Of a DNA stretch of 64,000 nt, positions 39,460 through 49,291 are shown piece after piece. This stretch comes from Paracoccus sp. (in: a-proteobacteria). GTDB taxonomy: Bacteria > Pseudomonadota > Alphaproteobacteria > Rhodobacterales > Rhodobacteraceae. Location: contig NZ_JAUNTN010000022.1 of NCBI RefSeq assembly GCF_030538695.1, positions 1 through 64,000 of the forward strand, written 5' to 3'. The position numbers and the translations under genes are program-made. Below the pieces are notes generated by a model. It saw nothing but the letters and a program-made list of their open reading frames with translations, did no database searches and was not told the DNA's origin. How positions within the stretch are numbered: the stretch's first letter is position 1; each line of letters opens with the position of its first letter.

Positions 39460-41625
39460 TTACTCTGGCGTATGGGTCAGGGCCGGCACATCTGCCGCAC
39501 CTGCGCTGCCGCGACCGGACAGCGACGGGTTTTCCATGAAGAAGCGGTGACAATTGAACAGATCATCCCGCCCGGCCGGCAGATAGCGGACATAGCGCCC
39601 GTCCGGCTGCAACAGCCAGCTTTGCGCCTCGTCAGCCATATTGGCGGCCATGATCTGACTGGTGATCTGCGCCTTGACGGTCTCGTTCAGACATTCGATC
39701 AGGGTTTCGACCCGCCGGTTCAGGTTGCGCCCCATCCAGTCGGCCGAGCTGATGAACACCCGCGCCTTGCCAGAGGGCAGCGCATGGCCGTTACCAAAGC
39801 AGACGATGCGGGAATGTTCCAAAAACCGCCCGACGATAGATTTCACACGAATATTATCGGACAGACCCTTGATTCCCGGTCGCAATCCACAAATCCCGCG
39901 AATGACCAGTTCGATCCGAACCCCGGCCTGCGAAGCCTCATAAAGCGCCTCGATCACCTCAGCGTCGATCAGGCTGTTCATTTTGGCCCAGATATGGCCG
40001 GGGCGGCCCTGCTGCGCCAGCATCGCCTCGCGCCGGATCATGTCCAGCAGGCGCGGCTTCAGCCCGTCGGGCGAGATCGAGAGATTCTCCAGCCCCTCGG
40101 GCTGCACATAGCCCGACAGATAGTTGAACACCTTGCTTGCATCGCGGCCCAGCGCCGGATCGCAGGTGAACAGCGACAGGTCGGTATAAATCCGCGCGGT
40201 GATCGGGTGATAGTTGCCGGTGCCGAAATGGCTGTACGTCACCAGCCGGTCGCCCTCGCGCCGGACCACGCTGCTGATCTTGGCATGGGTCTTGTAATTC
40301 ACGAACCCATAGACGACATGCGCCCCGGCCCGCTCCAACCGCCGCGATTGGCGGATATTGGCGGCCTCGTCAAAGCGGGCTTTCAGCTCGACCAGCGCGG
40401 TCACGGATTTCCCGGCCTCGGCAGCCTCGCACAAGGCTTCGACGATCGGGCTGTCGCGGCTGGTGCGGTAAAGCGTCTGCTTGATCGCCAGCACATTCGG
40501 ATCACGCGCCGCTTGCTGGATAAAGCGCACCACCATGTCAAAGGTCTCATAAGGGTGATGCAGCAGCATATCTTTTTGCTGAATCGCCGCGAACATATCG
40601 CCGTCATGGTCCTGCACCCGTTCCGGCACCCGCGGGCTGAAGGAAGGCCATTGCAGGTCGCGGCGGCTGTCCAGCACCAGTTCTTTCAGATCGGCAACGC
40701 CCAGCAGGCCCTTGACCTCGACCACTTCATCGGGATCGACATGCAACTCGTCCATAATCAGGCGACGCAGCGCCGAAGGCGCTCCTGCGGTGATTTTCAG
40801 CCGGATCACGCTGCCCCGACGGCGACGTTTCAACGCGGTCTCAAACTCCCGCACAAGGTCTTCGGCCTCCTCCTCGACCTCCAGATCGCTGTCACGCAGC
40901 ACCCGAAAGGCACAATGGCCGGTCATCCGGTAATGCGGGAACAGCGTGTCCAGATTCATCAGCAGCAGGTCTTCCAGCGGCAGGAACCGCTGCCCGCCCG
41001 GCAAAGCGATAAAGCGCGGCAATTGCGCCGGAATCGGCAACAATGCCTTGATCCGGCGTTCGTCACTGTCGCGGATCACCTCCAGCGCCAGCGAAAAGCC
41101 GGTGTTCGGGATAAAGGGGAACGGGTGCGCCGGGTCGATGGCCAGGGGCGACAGCACCGGCAGCACCTGGTCAAAGAAATGCCGGCGCAGAAAGGCGGCC
41201 TCATCCGCAGAGACCTGATCGCGGGTCAGGATGGCGATGCCCTCAGCGTTCATCTCGGCGCAAAGGCGGTTCCAGACGGTTTGCTGCGCGCTCATCAGGC
41301 GGCGGGCATCGGCGTTAATCAGGGTCAGTTGTTCGGCCGCGCTCAGACCGTCATCGGATGGGGTGGTGTTGTTTTCCCGCACCAATTCCCGCAGCCCGGC
41401 GACGCGGACAGTGTAGAACTCGTCCAGATTGGTGGCGCTGATCGACAGAAACCGCAGCCGTTCCAGCAGCGGCACACGCGGGTTGCGGGCCTCGTCCAGC
41501 ACCCGCCAGTTAAAGGACAGCCAGGACAGTTCCCGATTGAAAAACCGCGCCGGACCTTCGGGCGTGCCTTCGGGCAGGTCCACGGGGCTGGGAAAGGCGG
41601 TTTTCAGGAAATCGGCTTGGGTCAT
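39460..41625 (-). CDS. ppk: Polyphosphate kinase 1
   Basis: PPK1 makes polyphosphate from ATP. The 721-residue protein shows RFFNRELSWLSFNWRVLDEA near the start, SATNLDEFYTVRVAGL, the catalytic-domain segments HHPYETFDMVVRFIQQAA, KQTLYRTSRDSPIV, the phosphohistidine region VNYKTHAKISSVVRRE and YSHFGTGNYHPITARIYTDL, and the later FISSADWMGRNLNRRVE. A GTG two codons upstream (41631) is an alternative start; neither has a strong ribosome site. It lies 30 bases after hda. Confidence 0.96.
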   Translation of the reverse strand: MTQADFLKTAFPSPVDLPEGTPEGPARFFNRELSWLSFNWRVLDEARNPRVPLLERLRFLSISATNLDEFYTVRVAGLRELVRENNTTPSDDGLSAAEQLTLINADARRLMSAQQTVWNRLCAEMNAEGIAILTRDQVSADEAAFLRRHFFDQVLPVLSPLAIDPAHPFPFIPNTGFSLALEVIRDSDERRIKALLPIPAQLPRFIALPGGQRFLPLEDLLLMNLDTLFPHYRMTGHCAFRVLRDSDLEVEEEAEDLVREFETALKRRRRGSVIRLKITAGAPSALRRLIMDELHVDPDEVVEVKGLLGVADLKELVLDSRRDLQWPSFSPRVPERVQDHDGDMFAAIQQKDMLLHHPYETFDMVVRFIQQAARDPNVLAIKQTLYRTSRDSPIVEALCEAAEAGKSVTALVELKARFDEAANIRQSRRLERAGAHVVYGFVNYKTHAKISSVVRREGDRLVTYSHFGTGNYHPITARIYTDLSLFTCDPALGRDASKVFNYLSGYVQPEGLENLSISPDGLKPRLLDMIRREAMLAQQGRPGHIWAKMNSLIDAEVIEALYEASQAGVRIELVIRGICGLRPGIKGLSDNIRVKSIVGRFLEHSRIVCFGNGHALPSGKARVFISSADWMGRNLNRRVETLIECLNETVKAQITSQIMAANMADEAQSWLLQPDGRYVRYLPAGRDDLFNCHRFFMENPSLSGRGSAGAADVPALTHTPE

Positions 41626-41655
41626 GGTCACTGTCTTTGGTTAAAGGGACGCCGC

Positions 41656-42345
41656 TTATGCCTCATCAATGGCCAACCTGTCCAGCACTTCGGCAGCCAA
41701 AGCGCGGGTCAGCGGGCGCCGGTCCGACAGCGCCTGCGCATCCATCGCCGCGACCAGCCGCCGGGCAAGGCCAAGGTCACGGTCCATGCGCAGCGCCAGC
41801 CAGCCAATGACGGCGGGCGGCACCGCAATCTGGCGATCCGCGAACAGCTTGACCAGCACCGCCTGCAACAGCGCCGGATCGGGCGGGCCAAGCCTGACCT
41901 GCGTCACCGCATCCATACGCGAGCGCAGATCGGGCAGCGCCAGCCCCCAGTCGCGGGGGGCGCTGCGCGCCGTCAAAAGCAGCAGCGCCCCCCGCGCCGG
42001 AGCCAGGTTCCACAGGTGAAACAACGCCTGCTCGGCCCCCGCAGCACCACCTGCGCGATGCGCGTCCTCGACCACCAATGCACCGCCTTCTGGCAACAGG
42101 GCCTCGGCAGCATCAGGGTGCAGATTGCGGGCGTTAACACGGGTTGCACCATGTTCCGCTGCCCAAAAGGCCGCCAGATGCGACTTGCCCGCGCCTGCTG
42201 GCCCGATCAGCAGCATCCGCCCCTGCGGCCAGGCTTGCGGGCTGTCCAGCATCGCCAGCACCGCCGCGTTCGCATCCGTCACCAGAAAATCCGCCCGCGT
42301 CAGCGCAGGCGGAACCGTCAGGTCAAAGGTCAGTTGCCGTGCCAA
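41656..42345 (-). CDS. hdaA: HdaA, DnaA-related replication regulator
   Basis: A 229-residue DnaA-like ATPase lacking the DNA-binding domain, like Hda, which stimulates DnaA-ATP hydrolysis at the clamp. It begins MARQLTFDLTVPPALTRADFLV (the QLxFDL-type clamp-binding motif). It has a Walker A LLIGPAGAGKSHLAAFW, a divergent Walker B (ALVVEDAHR) and a sensor region LRSRMDAVTQVRLGPPD. In many alphaproteobacteria it sits between a permease and ppk, as here, and controls over-initiation. Confidence 0.87.
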   Translation of the reverse strand: MARQLTFDLTVPPALTRADFLVTDANAAVLAMLDSPQAWPQGRMLLIGPAGAGKSHLAAFWAAEHGATRVNARNLHPDAAEALLPEGGALVVEDAHRAGGAAGAEQALFHLWNLAPARGALLLLTARSAPRDWGLALPDLRSRMDAVTQVRLGPPDPALLQAVLVKLFADRQIAVPPAVIGWLALRMDRDLGLARRLVAAMDAQALSDRRPLTRALAAEVLDRLAIDEA

Positions 42346-42354
42346 TGTGCCGCC

Positions 42355-43482
42355 TTACGCCTGCTCTTGTGCCTTATCCCGCGCGACCTTCTGCGCCGAT
42401 TGCAGGGCGCTGTCCTGATCCTGTGCATTGAACGCGCGGCCCTGATAGAGCTTGCTTTCCGTATAGCGCCGGGTCGCAAAGCGGACCAGCACCCCCAGCG
42501 CAGCCGCCATCGGCACCGCAACCAACATTCCGGCGAAACCGAACAGCGCCCCGAAAACAGACAACGCCATCAGCAACCAGATCGGGTGCAGCCCGACATA
42601 GCTGCCGACCAGACGCGGGGTCAGAAAATTGCCCTCCAGCACCTGCCCGATGACAAAGATCGTGATGACCACGCCAATCCAGAACGGATCACCCCAGAAA
42701 TGGAACAGCGCCAGACCGATGGCCAGCGCCCCACCGACGATGGCCCCGACATAGGGGATAAAGCTGATCGCCCCGGTAATCACCCCGACGATCAGGCCAA
42801 AGGGCAGCCCCACCGCCATCAGCGTCACCGAATAATAGGTCGCCAGAATCGAGATCACGATGGCTTCGCCGCGCAGGAAACCGGCCAGCGCCTGATCGAC
42901 CTCTCCGGCCAGTGTGCGGATGGTGTTGGCGTGGTCACGCGGCAACAGCGCGTCAATCCGCATCACCAGCTTGTCCCAGTCCAGCAGGAGGTAAAAGGCC
43001 GCGACCGGGACAATGACCATGAACAGCACCGCGCTGATGACGCCGCCCACCGATTGCATGACCGAGGTCAGCAATTCGCCACCGCGCGACTGGATGGTTT
43101 CACCGATACTGCCGATGGCCGAACGGACCGGGCTGCCCTCGACCAGCAAATCAGGGAATTGCTGCGAAAGGAAGGCCTGAAGCTGGCGGAACATATCCGG
43201 CGCGGCAGCGATCAACTGGCTGGCCTGCGACACCAGCAAAGGCACCAGCACCAGCAACAACGCGACCAGCACCAACGCGGCAACCAGCGTAATCAGCGTC
43301 ACCGCCCATGTCCGCGACAGGCCCTTACGCTCCAGCCAGTCGGCAATCGGGTCCAGCAGATAGGCCACCGCCGCCGCCACGATAAAAGGCAGCAGCGTGT
43401 TGCCCAACTTCCACATCACCAGCCCGAACACCGCTGCGGCGACGGACCACCAGATCACCTGTTGCCGAACCGGCAGCGCCAT
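42355..43482 (-). CDS. AI-2E/PerM-family membrane transporter
   Basis: A 375-residue inner-membrane protein of the AI-2E transporter (PerM/TqsA) family. It has eight or so hydrophobic helices ([39 protein letters not shown]) and the conserved half [45 protein letters not shown] and [40 protein letters not shown] 43482 is preceded by AGGGGGAC; the longer frame to 43536 is less likely. Only nine bases separate it from hdaA. The substrate is unknown. Confidence 0.87.
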   Translation of the reverse strand: MALPVRQQVIWWSVAAAVFGLVMWKLGNTLLPFIVAAAVAYLLDPIADWLERKGLSRTWAVTLITLVAALVLVALLLVLVPLLVSQASQLIAAAPDMFRQLQAFLSQQFPDLLVEGSPVRSAIGSIGETIQSRGGELLTSVMQSVGGVISAVLFMVIVPVAAFYLLLDWDKLVMRIDALLPRDHANTIRTLAGEVDQALAGFLRGEAIVISILATYYSVTLMAVGLPFGLIVGVITGAISFIPYVGAIVGGALAIGLALFHFWGDPFWIGVVITIFVIGQVLEGNFLTPRLVGSYVGLHPIWLLMALSVFGALFGFAGMLVAVPMAAALGVLVRFATRRYTESKLYQGRAFNAQDQDSALQSAQKVARDKAQEQA

Positions 43483-43600
43483 ATTCTGTCCCCCTGTTGG
43501 TTCCCGCGTGATGACCGTCTGCGCGGCTACCTTCAAGCAAAATCTTGCGGGCGGCGCGGCGATACCCTATCCCGAACGCGCCGATATATCAGAGGTTCCG

Positions 43601-44956
43601 ATGCGCCTGTCCCGCTATTTCCTGCCCGTCCTGAAAGAAGACCCGAAAGAGGCGCAGATCGCCAGCCACCGGCTGATGCTGCGCGCGGGCATGATAAAGC
43701 AGCAATCTGCGGGGATTTATTCCTGGCTGCCGCTTGGCCTGAAAGTGCTGCGCCGGATCGAACAGATCGTGCATGAGGAGCAGGCCCGCGCCGGTCACAT
43801 TCCGGTGCTGATGCCGACGATCCAATCTGCCGATCTGTGGCGGGAATCGGGGCGCTATGATGATTACGGTCAGGAAATGCTGCGCATCACCGACCGTCAC
43901 GACCGCGAGATGCTTTACGGCCCCACCAATGAAGAAGTCATCACCGACATCTTCCGCGCCCATGTGAACAGCTATAAAGACCTGCCGCTGACGCTGTATC
44001 AGATCCAGTGGAAGTTCCGCGATGAGATCCGCCCCCGCTTCGGCGTCATGCGGGGCCGCGAGTTTCTGATGAAGGATGGCTATAACTTCGACCTGACCAA
44101 AGAGGATGCGCTGCACGCCTATAACCGGCATCTGGTCAGCTATCTGCGGACCTATGAACGCATGGGCCTGCAAGCCATCCCGATGCGGGCGGATGGCGGC
44201 CCCATCGGTGGCGACTATACGCATGAGTTTCTGGTGCTGGCCGAAACCGGCGAATCCGAGGTGTTCTATGACGCCGAGATCACCGACCTGACCTTCGGCA
44301 ACCGCCAGATCGACTATGACGACGTAGCACAATGTCAGGCGATCATGGAGGAGTTCACCAGCCGCTATGCCCGCACCGACGAAACCCATGACGAGGCGAT
44401 CTTTAACGAGATCCCCGAGGCGCGGCGGCGTTCCGCCCGCGGCATCGAGGTCGGGCAGATCTTCTATTTCGGCACCAAATATTCCGAGGCCATGGGTGCC
44501 ACCGTCGTCGGTCCCGATGGCGCCCGCGTCCCGGTCGAAATGGGCAGCCACGGCATCGGCGTCAGCCGCCTGCTGGGTGCCATCATCGAGGCCAATCACG
44601 ACGACAAAGGCATCATCTGGCCCGAAGGCGTGACCCCGTTCCATGTCGGCATCGTCAATCTGAAACAAGGCGACGCCAGCACCGATTCGGCTTGCGAGGC
44701 GCTTTATACCGAATTGAAATCCCACGGTCTGGACCCGCTCTATGACGACCGCGACGAGCGCGCCGGGGCCAAGTTTGCCACCATGGACCTGATCGGCCTG
44801 CCCTGGCGCATCACTGTCGGCCCGCGCGGTCTGGCGGCCAACAAGGTCGAGCTGACCAACCGCCGCAACGGCGAGGTGCTGGAACTGTCCCCCGCCGAGG
44901 CTGTCGCCCGTCTGGCCGAAACCTATCAGCCGGTGAAAGACGCCGCTTATCGCTAA
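43601..44956 (+). CDS. proS: Prolyl-tRNA synthetase
   Basis: The class II synthetase charges tRNA-Pro. At 451 residues it is the short alphaproteobacterial form without the editing insertion. Motif 1 lies in [20 protein letters not shown], followed by [60 protein letters not shown] (motif 2 loop). Motif 3 is [16 protein letters not shown]. The anticodon domain has [30 protein letters not shown] precedes ATG 43601. It diverges from the permease-hda-ppk-ppx operon. Confidence 0.96.
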   Translation: MRLSRYFLPVLKEDPKEAQIASHRLMLRAGMIKQQSAGIYSWLPLGLKVLRRIEQIVHEEQARAGHIPVLMPTIQSADLWRESGRYDDYGQEMLRITDRHDREMLYGPTNEEVITDIFRAHVNSYKDLPLTLYQIQWKFRDEIRPRFGVMRGREFLMKDGYNFDLTKEDALHAYNRHLVSYLRTYERMGLQAIPMRADGGPIGGDYTHEFLVLAETGESEVFYDAEITDLTFGNRQIDYDDVAQCQAIMEEFTSRYARTDETHDEAIFNEIPEARRRSARGIEVGQIFYFGTKYSEAMGATVVGPDGARVPVEMGSHGIGVSRLLGAIIEANHDDKGIIWPEGVTPFHVGIVNLKQGDASTDSACEALYTELKSHGLDPLYDDRDERAGAKFATMDLIGLPWRITVGPRGLAANKVELTNRRNGEVLELSPAEAVARLAETYQPVKDAAYR

Positions 44957-44983
44957 GCCCTTGGGCGGCTGCATAAACTCAAG

Positions 44984-45011
44984 GCGCGGGTCGCATCAGC
45001 CCGCGCTTTTT
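44984..45011 (+). terminator. proS terminator
   Basis: GCGCGGG and CCCGCGC pair around a nine-base loop, followed by TTTTTC, 27 bases after the proS stop. Confidence 0.85.
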
Positions 45012-45101
45012 CATACGCCGCAGCCCCCATCGGGGCCACAGCCACCGCTGGCCTGTGCAATCCCACAACAGCAGTTCCGGCTTGCGCCGAAACGCCGCAT
45101 C

Positions 45102-45120
45102 GTAATATTTGACAAATTAC
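45102..45120 (+). promoter_or_regulatory. Palindromic operator overlapping a -35 box, upstream of the TonB receptor
   Basis: GTAATATTTGACAAATTAC is a 19-base dyad with seven of nine pairs matched. The TTGACA inside it (45109-45114) could be the -35 of a promoter for the receptor 48 bases downstream, although the -10 is poor (CTCTGA at 45132). A metal-responsive repressor such as a Fur-family protein would be the natural guess, but I cannot assign the regulator from sequence. Confidence 0.45.
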
Positions 45121-45167
45121 ATCAGGATTTGCTCTGATCCTTGCCACGCCATGACGAAAGGATACCC

Positions 45168-47165
45168 ATGCCCCGCCTTCTGCCCCTGCTGCTGACTTCG
45201 GCCCTTGTTCCGGCACTGCCTGCCTTGGCGCAGGATGATCCGGTGGTTCTGGACCCGGTGGTGATCTATGCCACCGGCCTGCCGACCGAGATCATGCGCA
45301 ATCCGGCCTCGATCACGGTCATTCAGGGCGACGACCTGCCCGCCGCACCCGTCAGCATCGCCACGCTGATGCGCGATGTTCCGGGCGTGCAGATCACCGA
45401 GGAAGGCATGGAGCGCGTCGGCATCCGGGGCGAGACCGGCCGCCGCGTCGCCATCCTCATCGACGGGCAAAAGCTGACCGACCACACCATGTATGGCCAG
45501 CCGGTGATGGTTGACCCCACCACGGTCGAGCGGGTCGAAATCGTGCGCGGCTCGTCCTCGGTCGCCTCGGGCAGCCGGGCGATTGGCGGGGTCATCAACA
45601 TCATCACCAAAACCGGCACCGACCGCCCCTTTGCGCTGACCACGCAAGCGGGCTGGTTTTCGGCCAGTGGCGGCTATCGCGCCTCGGCCAGTGCTGCGGG
45701 GACAGTGCAGGCCGGCACCGGGGAACTGGATTACCGCCTCAGCTATGGCCGCATGGATCAGGGCGACCGCAAGACGCCCGACGGGCGGCTGGCCAATTCC
45801 GACATGCAGGACCGTAACCTGTCGGGGCATCTGGGCTATCGCATGGGCGACCATTATTTCGGGCTGAAGGCGCAGCAATTCGACCTGTCGGGCAATGTCT
45901 GGACCGGCATCCCCGACTTTGACATCAGCCTGCCGCACCGCGATCTGCGCAAGGTTTCGGCCTTTTACGAAGGCACCAACCTGACCCCATGGCTGGAGCG
46001 GCTGACCTTTGACATCTATCGCCAGACCATCGACCGCACCTTCCTGAATGACGTGACCGTCAGCCGGGGGCCGGGTGTGGTGGTGAATGTGAACTCGACC
46101 TCTGAGGACCGGCAAGAGACCAAAGGCGCGAACCTGCGGGCCGAGATGCGCTTTACAGACAACAGCCGCACCTTGGCCGGGCTGGAATATGAGGACGACT
46201 CACTTGTGACCGACAAAACCACGGTCACAACCGCTTTTGGCCGCCCCACCACCGACCTGCGCCATGACAGCGCCCGTATCCGCACGTTCTCGGCCTTTGC
46301 GCAGCATGAAATCGACCTGACCGACCAACTGACGGCCACCTTTGGCACCCGTTGGTATGACGTAAAGGCTGACCACCGCGCATCTGTCGCCAACGGTGTG
46401 GCAAACCCGGTCACTTCGAACAGCGACAGCCTTGCGCTGGCCTCTGCCGGACTGGTCTGGATGCCGGATGACGGGCTGGCGCTGCGGGCCAATATCTCGC
46501 AGGGTTACACCTATCCGACACTGGGCCAATTGTTCCTGTCCACCACGGCGGGCGGGGTGATCCAGAACGGCAACCCCGATCTGAAACCCGAACGTGCCAC
46601 CAGTTTCGAGCTTGGCGCAAGGCTGGATCGTGGCCCGTGGCAGGTCGATGCGACGCTGTTCCATACCCGGTCGCAGGATTACATCGCACTGATCTACAGC
46701 GGCACCATCGGCACCTATCAGAACGTCGAGAAGGCCCGGACATGGGGTCTGGAACTGGCCGCCGAATATGACAGCGACATATGGGGGCTGCGGCCGCACG
46801 CCGCGCTGACGCTGATGGACCGCCAGCTGCATTTCGCCAATGGTTACAGCACCGGCGACAGCGGCACCCCGGCCCTTGCCGGCACCATCGGGCTGCGCAA
46901 GGACTGGCAGCACCAGCAGTTCAGCGGCAGTTTCGACCTGTTCCTGCGTGGCGAAAGCGCGGTCACGATGCGCGACAACAGCGGCACCGAGACCGATGGC
47001 GCTGCGGGCTATGCCACGCTGAATCTGCGCAGCAGCGTCGAACTGGCCCCCGGCACCACCCTTCTGGCCGAATTCAGCAACCTGACCAACCGCAGCTATA
47101 CGCCCTATGGCCAGATGCCAGGGGCGGAACGCGCGGTCAACCTGTTCCTGACGAAATCGTTTTAA
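45168..47165 (+). CDS. TonB-dependent outer membrane receptor
   Basis: A 665-residue gated porin for a siderophore, haem or another metal complex. The signal peptide (LLPLLLTSALVPALPALAQ) is followed by a TonB-box-like DPVVIYATG and a plug domain (GVQITEEGMERVGIRGETGRRVAILIDGQ, VERVEIVRGSSSVASGSRAIGGVINIITK). The barrel includes NPDLKPERATSFELGARL and ends with the aromatic terminus NLFLTKSF. GAAAGGA precedes ATG 45168. It resembles haem/catecholate receptors, but the ligand is not certain. A small Cys protein follows 11 bases later. Confidence 0.9.
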   Translation: MPRLLPLLLTSALVPALPALAQDDPVVLDPVVIYATGLPTEIMRNPASITVIQGDDLPAAPVSIATLMRDVPGVQITEEGMERVGIRGETGRRVAILIDGQKLTDHTMYGQPVMVDPTTVERVEIVRGSSSVASGSRAIGGVINIITKTGTDRPFALTTQAGWFSASGGYRASASAAGTVQAGTGELDYRLSYGRMDQGDRKTPDGRLANSDMQDRNLSGHLGYRMGDHYFGLKAQQFDLSGNVWTGIPDFDISLPHRDLRKVSAFYEGTNLTPWLERLTFDIYRQTIDRTFLNDVTVSRGPGVVVNVNSTSEDRQETKGANLRAEMRFTDNSRTLAGLEYEDDSLVTDKTTVTTAFGRPTTDLRHDSARIRTFSAFAQHEIDLTDQLTATFGTRWYDVKADHRASVANGVANPVTSNSDSLALASAGLVWMPDDGLALRANISQGYTYPTLGQLFLSTTAGGVIQNGNPDLKPERATSFELGARLDRGPWQVDATLFHTRSQDYIALIYSGTIGTYQNVEKARTWGLELAAEYDSDIWGLRPHAALTLMDRQLHFANGYSTGDSGTPALAGTIGLRKDWQHQQFSGSFDLFLRGESAVTMRDNSGTETDGAAGYATLNLRSSVELAPGTTLLAEFSNLTNRSYTPYGQMPGAERAVNLFLTKSF

Positions 47166-47176
47166 GGGGAGGCACC

Positions 47177-47533
47177 ATGCTGAAACCCGCGCTTGTGATC
47201 CTGACGCTGATGGGGGATGGCGGCACCCGTATCACCCTGAGCGCGGCGGACAGTCCAGAGGAATGTGAGGCCCGGCGCGAGGTGCTGACACAGGTGTTGA
47301 CCCATGCCGGGCAAGCGCCCCTGCTGGCAATTTGCGGGGAAACCGCGCTGCGGCTGTCGCCCTTTGTGCATGGTGTCCCCGAGCAGGCAGAGGTCAACCG
47401 CTATCGCCTGACGATGCAAGGTGGCGGCTTTATCGTCGAACCCTTGGGCGATGCGCCCTGCCTTGATGCGCGCGATGCCGAACCTGCGATCTGGTGCGCA
47501 CGTTCAGCGCAAATAGTGCTGCCGGATGAATAG
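47177..47533 (+). CDS. Small four-cysteine protein coupled to the TonB receptor
   Basis: I do not recognise this 118-residue protein. It follows the receptor by 11 bases and has an excellent ribosome site (AGGGGAGG). The N-terminus (MLKPALVILTLMGDGG) is only weakly hydrophobic. Four cysteines (EECEARR, AICGET, APCLDA, IWCARS) could form two disulfides, suggesting a periplasmic location. The placement suggests a part in handling the receptor's ligand, but that is inference. Confidence 0.6.
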   Translation: MLKPALVILTLMGDGGTRITLSAADSPEECEARREVLTQVLTHAGQAPLLAICGETALRLSPFVHGVPEQAEVNRYRLTMQGGGFIVEPLGDAPCLDARDAEPAIWCARSAQIVLPDE

Positions 47534-47654
47534 GCTGGCGCGGCCTCTGATGGCCCTGATGCCGCTGAGCGGGCTGCCCTCTCTGATCTGGCTGCGCAGC
47601 TCTTGGCCGCGTCTGTCCGATCCACGCAGCCTCGGCCTGCACCAAGGCTGCTGA
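47526..47654 (+). pseudogene. Short coupled ORF, possibly a decayed membrane-protein gene
   Basis: An ATG at 47526 overlaps the stop of the preceding gene and opens a 42-residue frame (MNRLARPLMALMPLSGLPSL...) ending at 47654. A hydrophobic stretch, LFLLPAVLLGGAMAA, follows after the stop and then ends in another stop. The pattern fits a broken small membrane protein of the receptor operon, but no family is recognisable. Confidence 0.3.
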
Positions 47655-48184
47655 TCCGCAACCGGCGCTTTTCCTGCTGCCTGCCGTCCTGCTGGGTGGC
47701 GCTATGGCTGCCTGACGGGGTTGGTTGCTGAAATGCCGGGATGATGTGCTGGCTGGGCGGGGTTCGCCTTGCTGGCCGTCGCGCGGATCAAATGCGCGAC
47801 TTCAACGGGAGGAATAGCACAAAACTCTCGAAGCGCAAGAAACAATCAACAAAATCATATAGTTGATTATTTTGATGCGTTAATATTCCGCACAAAAATC
47901 AACAGCCTGCGGCGTTCTGCCCGTTTGCACCCGGTTCACATATCCGCCCCATTTATATCGAAAGCTGATAAGATCATACGCGATTGCGCAACTTTCGACA
48001 AATATCGACACCGCCGCCTAGCTGCACCATATTTCGTTTGCACAGGCCCCCGATGTCCGCTTTCCCCGCCCATCCAGCGCATTGGGCAGCGGTTTTTGCC
48101 ATGTATTCCTGCATCCTCGTCTGATCGCCACCACCACGACCGACGCCCTGACTGCGTGGATCGTCGCGCATCCGGCGAACGCGC
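47655..48184. other. Intergenic region with an AT-rich patch
   Basis: No gene is supported here. Around 47815-47900 the base composition drops sharply, with AATCAACAAAATCATATAG followed by TTGATTATTTTGAT, forming a loose inverted repeat. This differs from the high GC on both sides and could be a remnant of transferred DNA or a regulatory patch. The aroB stop lies at its right end. Confidence 0.4.
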
Positions 48185-49291
48185 TCAGGCCAAACTGTCC
48201 GTCAGCACATCGCGCAGCATCGCGGCAGGCACGTCATCGGTGACGAACGCCTGCCCGATGCTCCGTGCCAGAATGAACCGCAGCCGCCCGTCCAGCACCT
48301 TTTTATCCTGCCCCATCAGCGCGATCAGCGCATCCGCATCCGGCAGGCCCGGCACCTGCGACAGCCGCGTGGGCAGGCCCATCGCATCCAGATGCGCAGC
48401 CACACGGGACGGGGCTTCCTGGCTGCACAACCCCAACCGGGCCGACAGGTCAAAGGCCAGCACACAGCCAAGCGCAACGCCTTCGCCATGCAGCAACCGC
48501 GCCCCGTCATAGCCGGTAGCAGATTCCAGCGCGTGACCAAAGGTGTGGCCAAGGTTCAGCAAGGCACGGTCGCCCTGCTCGGTCTCATCCCGTTCAACGA
48601 TGCGGGCCTTCATGGCGATGGAATGGGCCACAGCGCGACGGCGCAAGCCTTCGTCCTGCGCCAGCAGGGGCGCGTTCGCCTCCAGCCAGCCAAAGAAATC
48701 CGCATCCCCCAGCAGGCCGTATTTGGCAACCTCGCCATAACCGGCACGGAAATCGCGCGGCGTCAGGGTGGTCAGCACGCTGGTGTCGGCCAGCACCAGC
48801 GCGGGCTGATGAAAAGCCCCGATCAGGTTCTTGCCATGCGGGCTGTTGATGCCGGTCTTGCCGCCAACGCTGCTGTCCACCTGCGCAAGCAGGCTGGTCG
48901 GCACCTGCACGAACCGCACCCCACGGCGCAGGATCGCCGCCGCAAAGCCTGCCAGATCCCCGATCACCCCGCCGCCGAAAGCAACGATCAGATCCCGCCG
49001 CTCGACCTTTTGTTCCAGCAGCCACTCGACCGAGCGGGTCAGATGCGGCCAGCTTTTGGTGGCCTCGCCCGCAGGCAAGGTCAGGGCGGCACTGTCCAGC
49101 CCGGCAGCCGCCAGCCCGTCGCGCAGCGCATCCAGATGCAGCCCGGCCACCGTCTCATCGGTCAGGATCGCCACCCGCCGCCGCTGGCCAAGCGCCGCCA
49201 GATGCGCCCCCGCCTGCCCGATCAGCCCCGGCCCGATCAGCACATCATAGGCACGATCGCCAAGAGCAACATGGACGGTTTCGTGGCTCAT
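48185..49291 (-). CDS. aroB: 3-dehydroquinate synthase
   Basis: AroB is the second enzyme of the shikimate pathway, an NAD+/metal-dependent cyclase. The 368-residue protein shows VAILTDETVAGLHLDAL, LPAGEATKSWPHLTRSVEWLLE, VAFGGGVIGDLAGFAAAILRRGVRFVQVPTSLLAQVDSSVGGKTGIN and the metal ligands in NLGHTFGHALE and LLHGEGVALG. Its start overlaps the aroK stop by four bases, so the genes are coupled. Confidence 0.96.
   Translation of the reverse strand: MSHETVHVALGDRAYDVLIGPGLIGQAGAHLAALGQRRRVAILTDETVAGLHLDALRDGLAAAGLDSAALTLPAGEATKSWPHLTRSVEWLLEQKVERRDLIVAFGGGVIGDLAGFAAAILRRGVRFVQVPTSLLAQVDSSVGGKTGINSPHGKNLIGAFHQPALVLADTSVLTTLTPRDFRAGYGEVAKYGLLGDADFFGWLEANAPLLAQDEGLRRRAVAHSIAMKARIVERDETEQGDRALLNLGHTFGHALESATGYDGARLLHGEGVALGCVLAFDLSARLGLCSQEAPSRVAAHLDAMGLPTRLSQVPGLPDADALIALMGQDKKVLDGRLRFILARSIGQAFVTDDVPAAMLRDVLTDSLA

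Noticed and set aside
37558..43776. A 6.2-kb open reading frame of 2072 codons on the plus strand
   Set aside because: It is exactly antisense to ppx, ppk, hda and the permease, which all happen to share one frame. Since TTA, CTA and TCA codons are almost absent from these genes, no antisense stop arises. The translation shows no family signature.
44957..45167. Possible cobalamin riboswitch before the TonB receptor
   Set aside because: The leader is only about 45 bases after the presumed promoter, with no B12-box-like sequence and no room for the aptamer.
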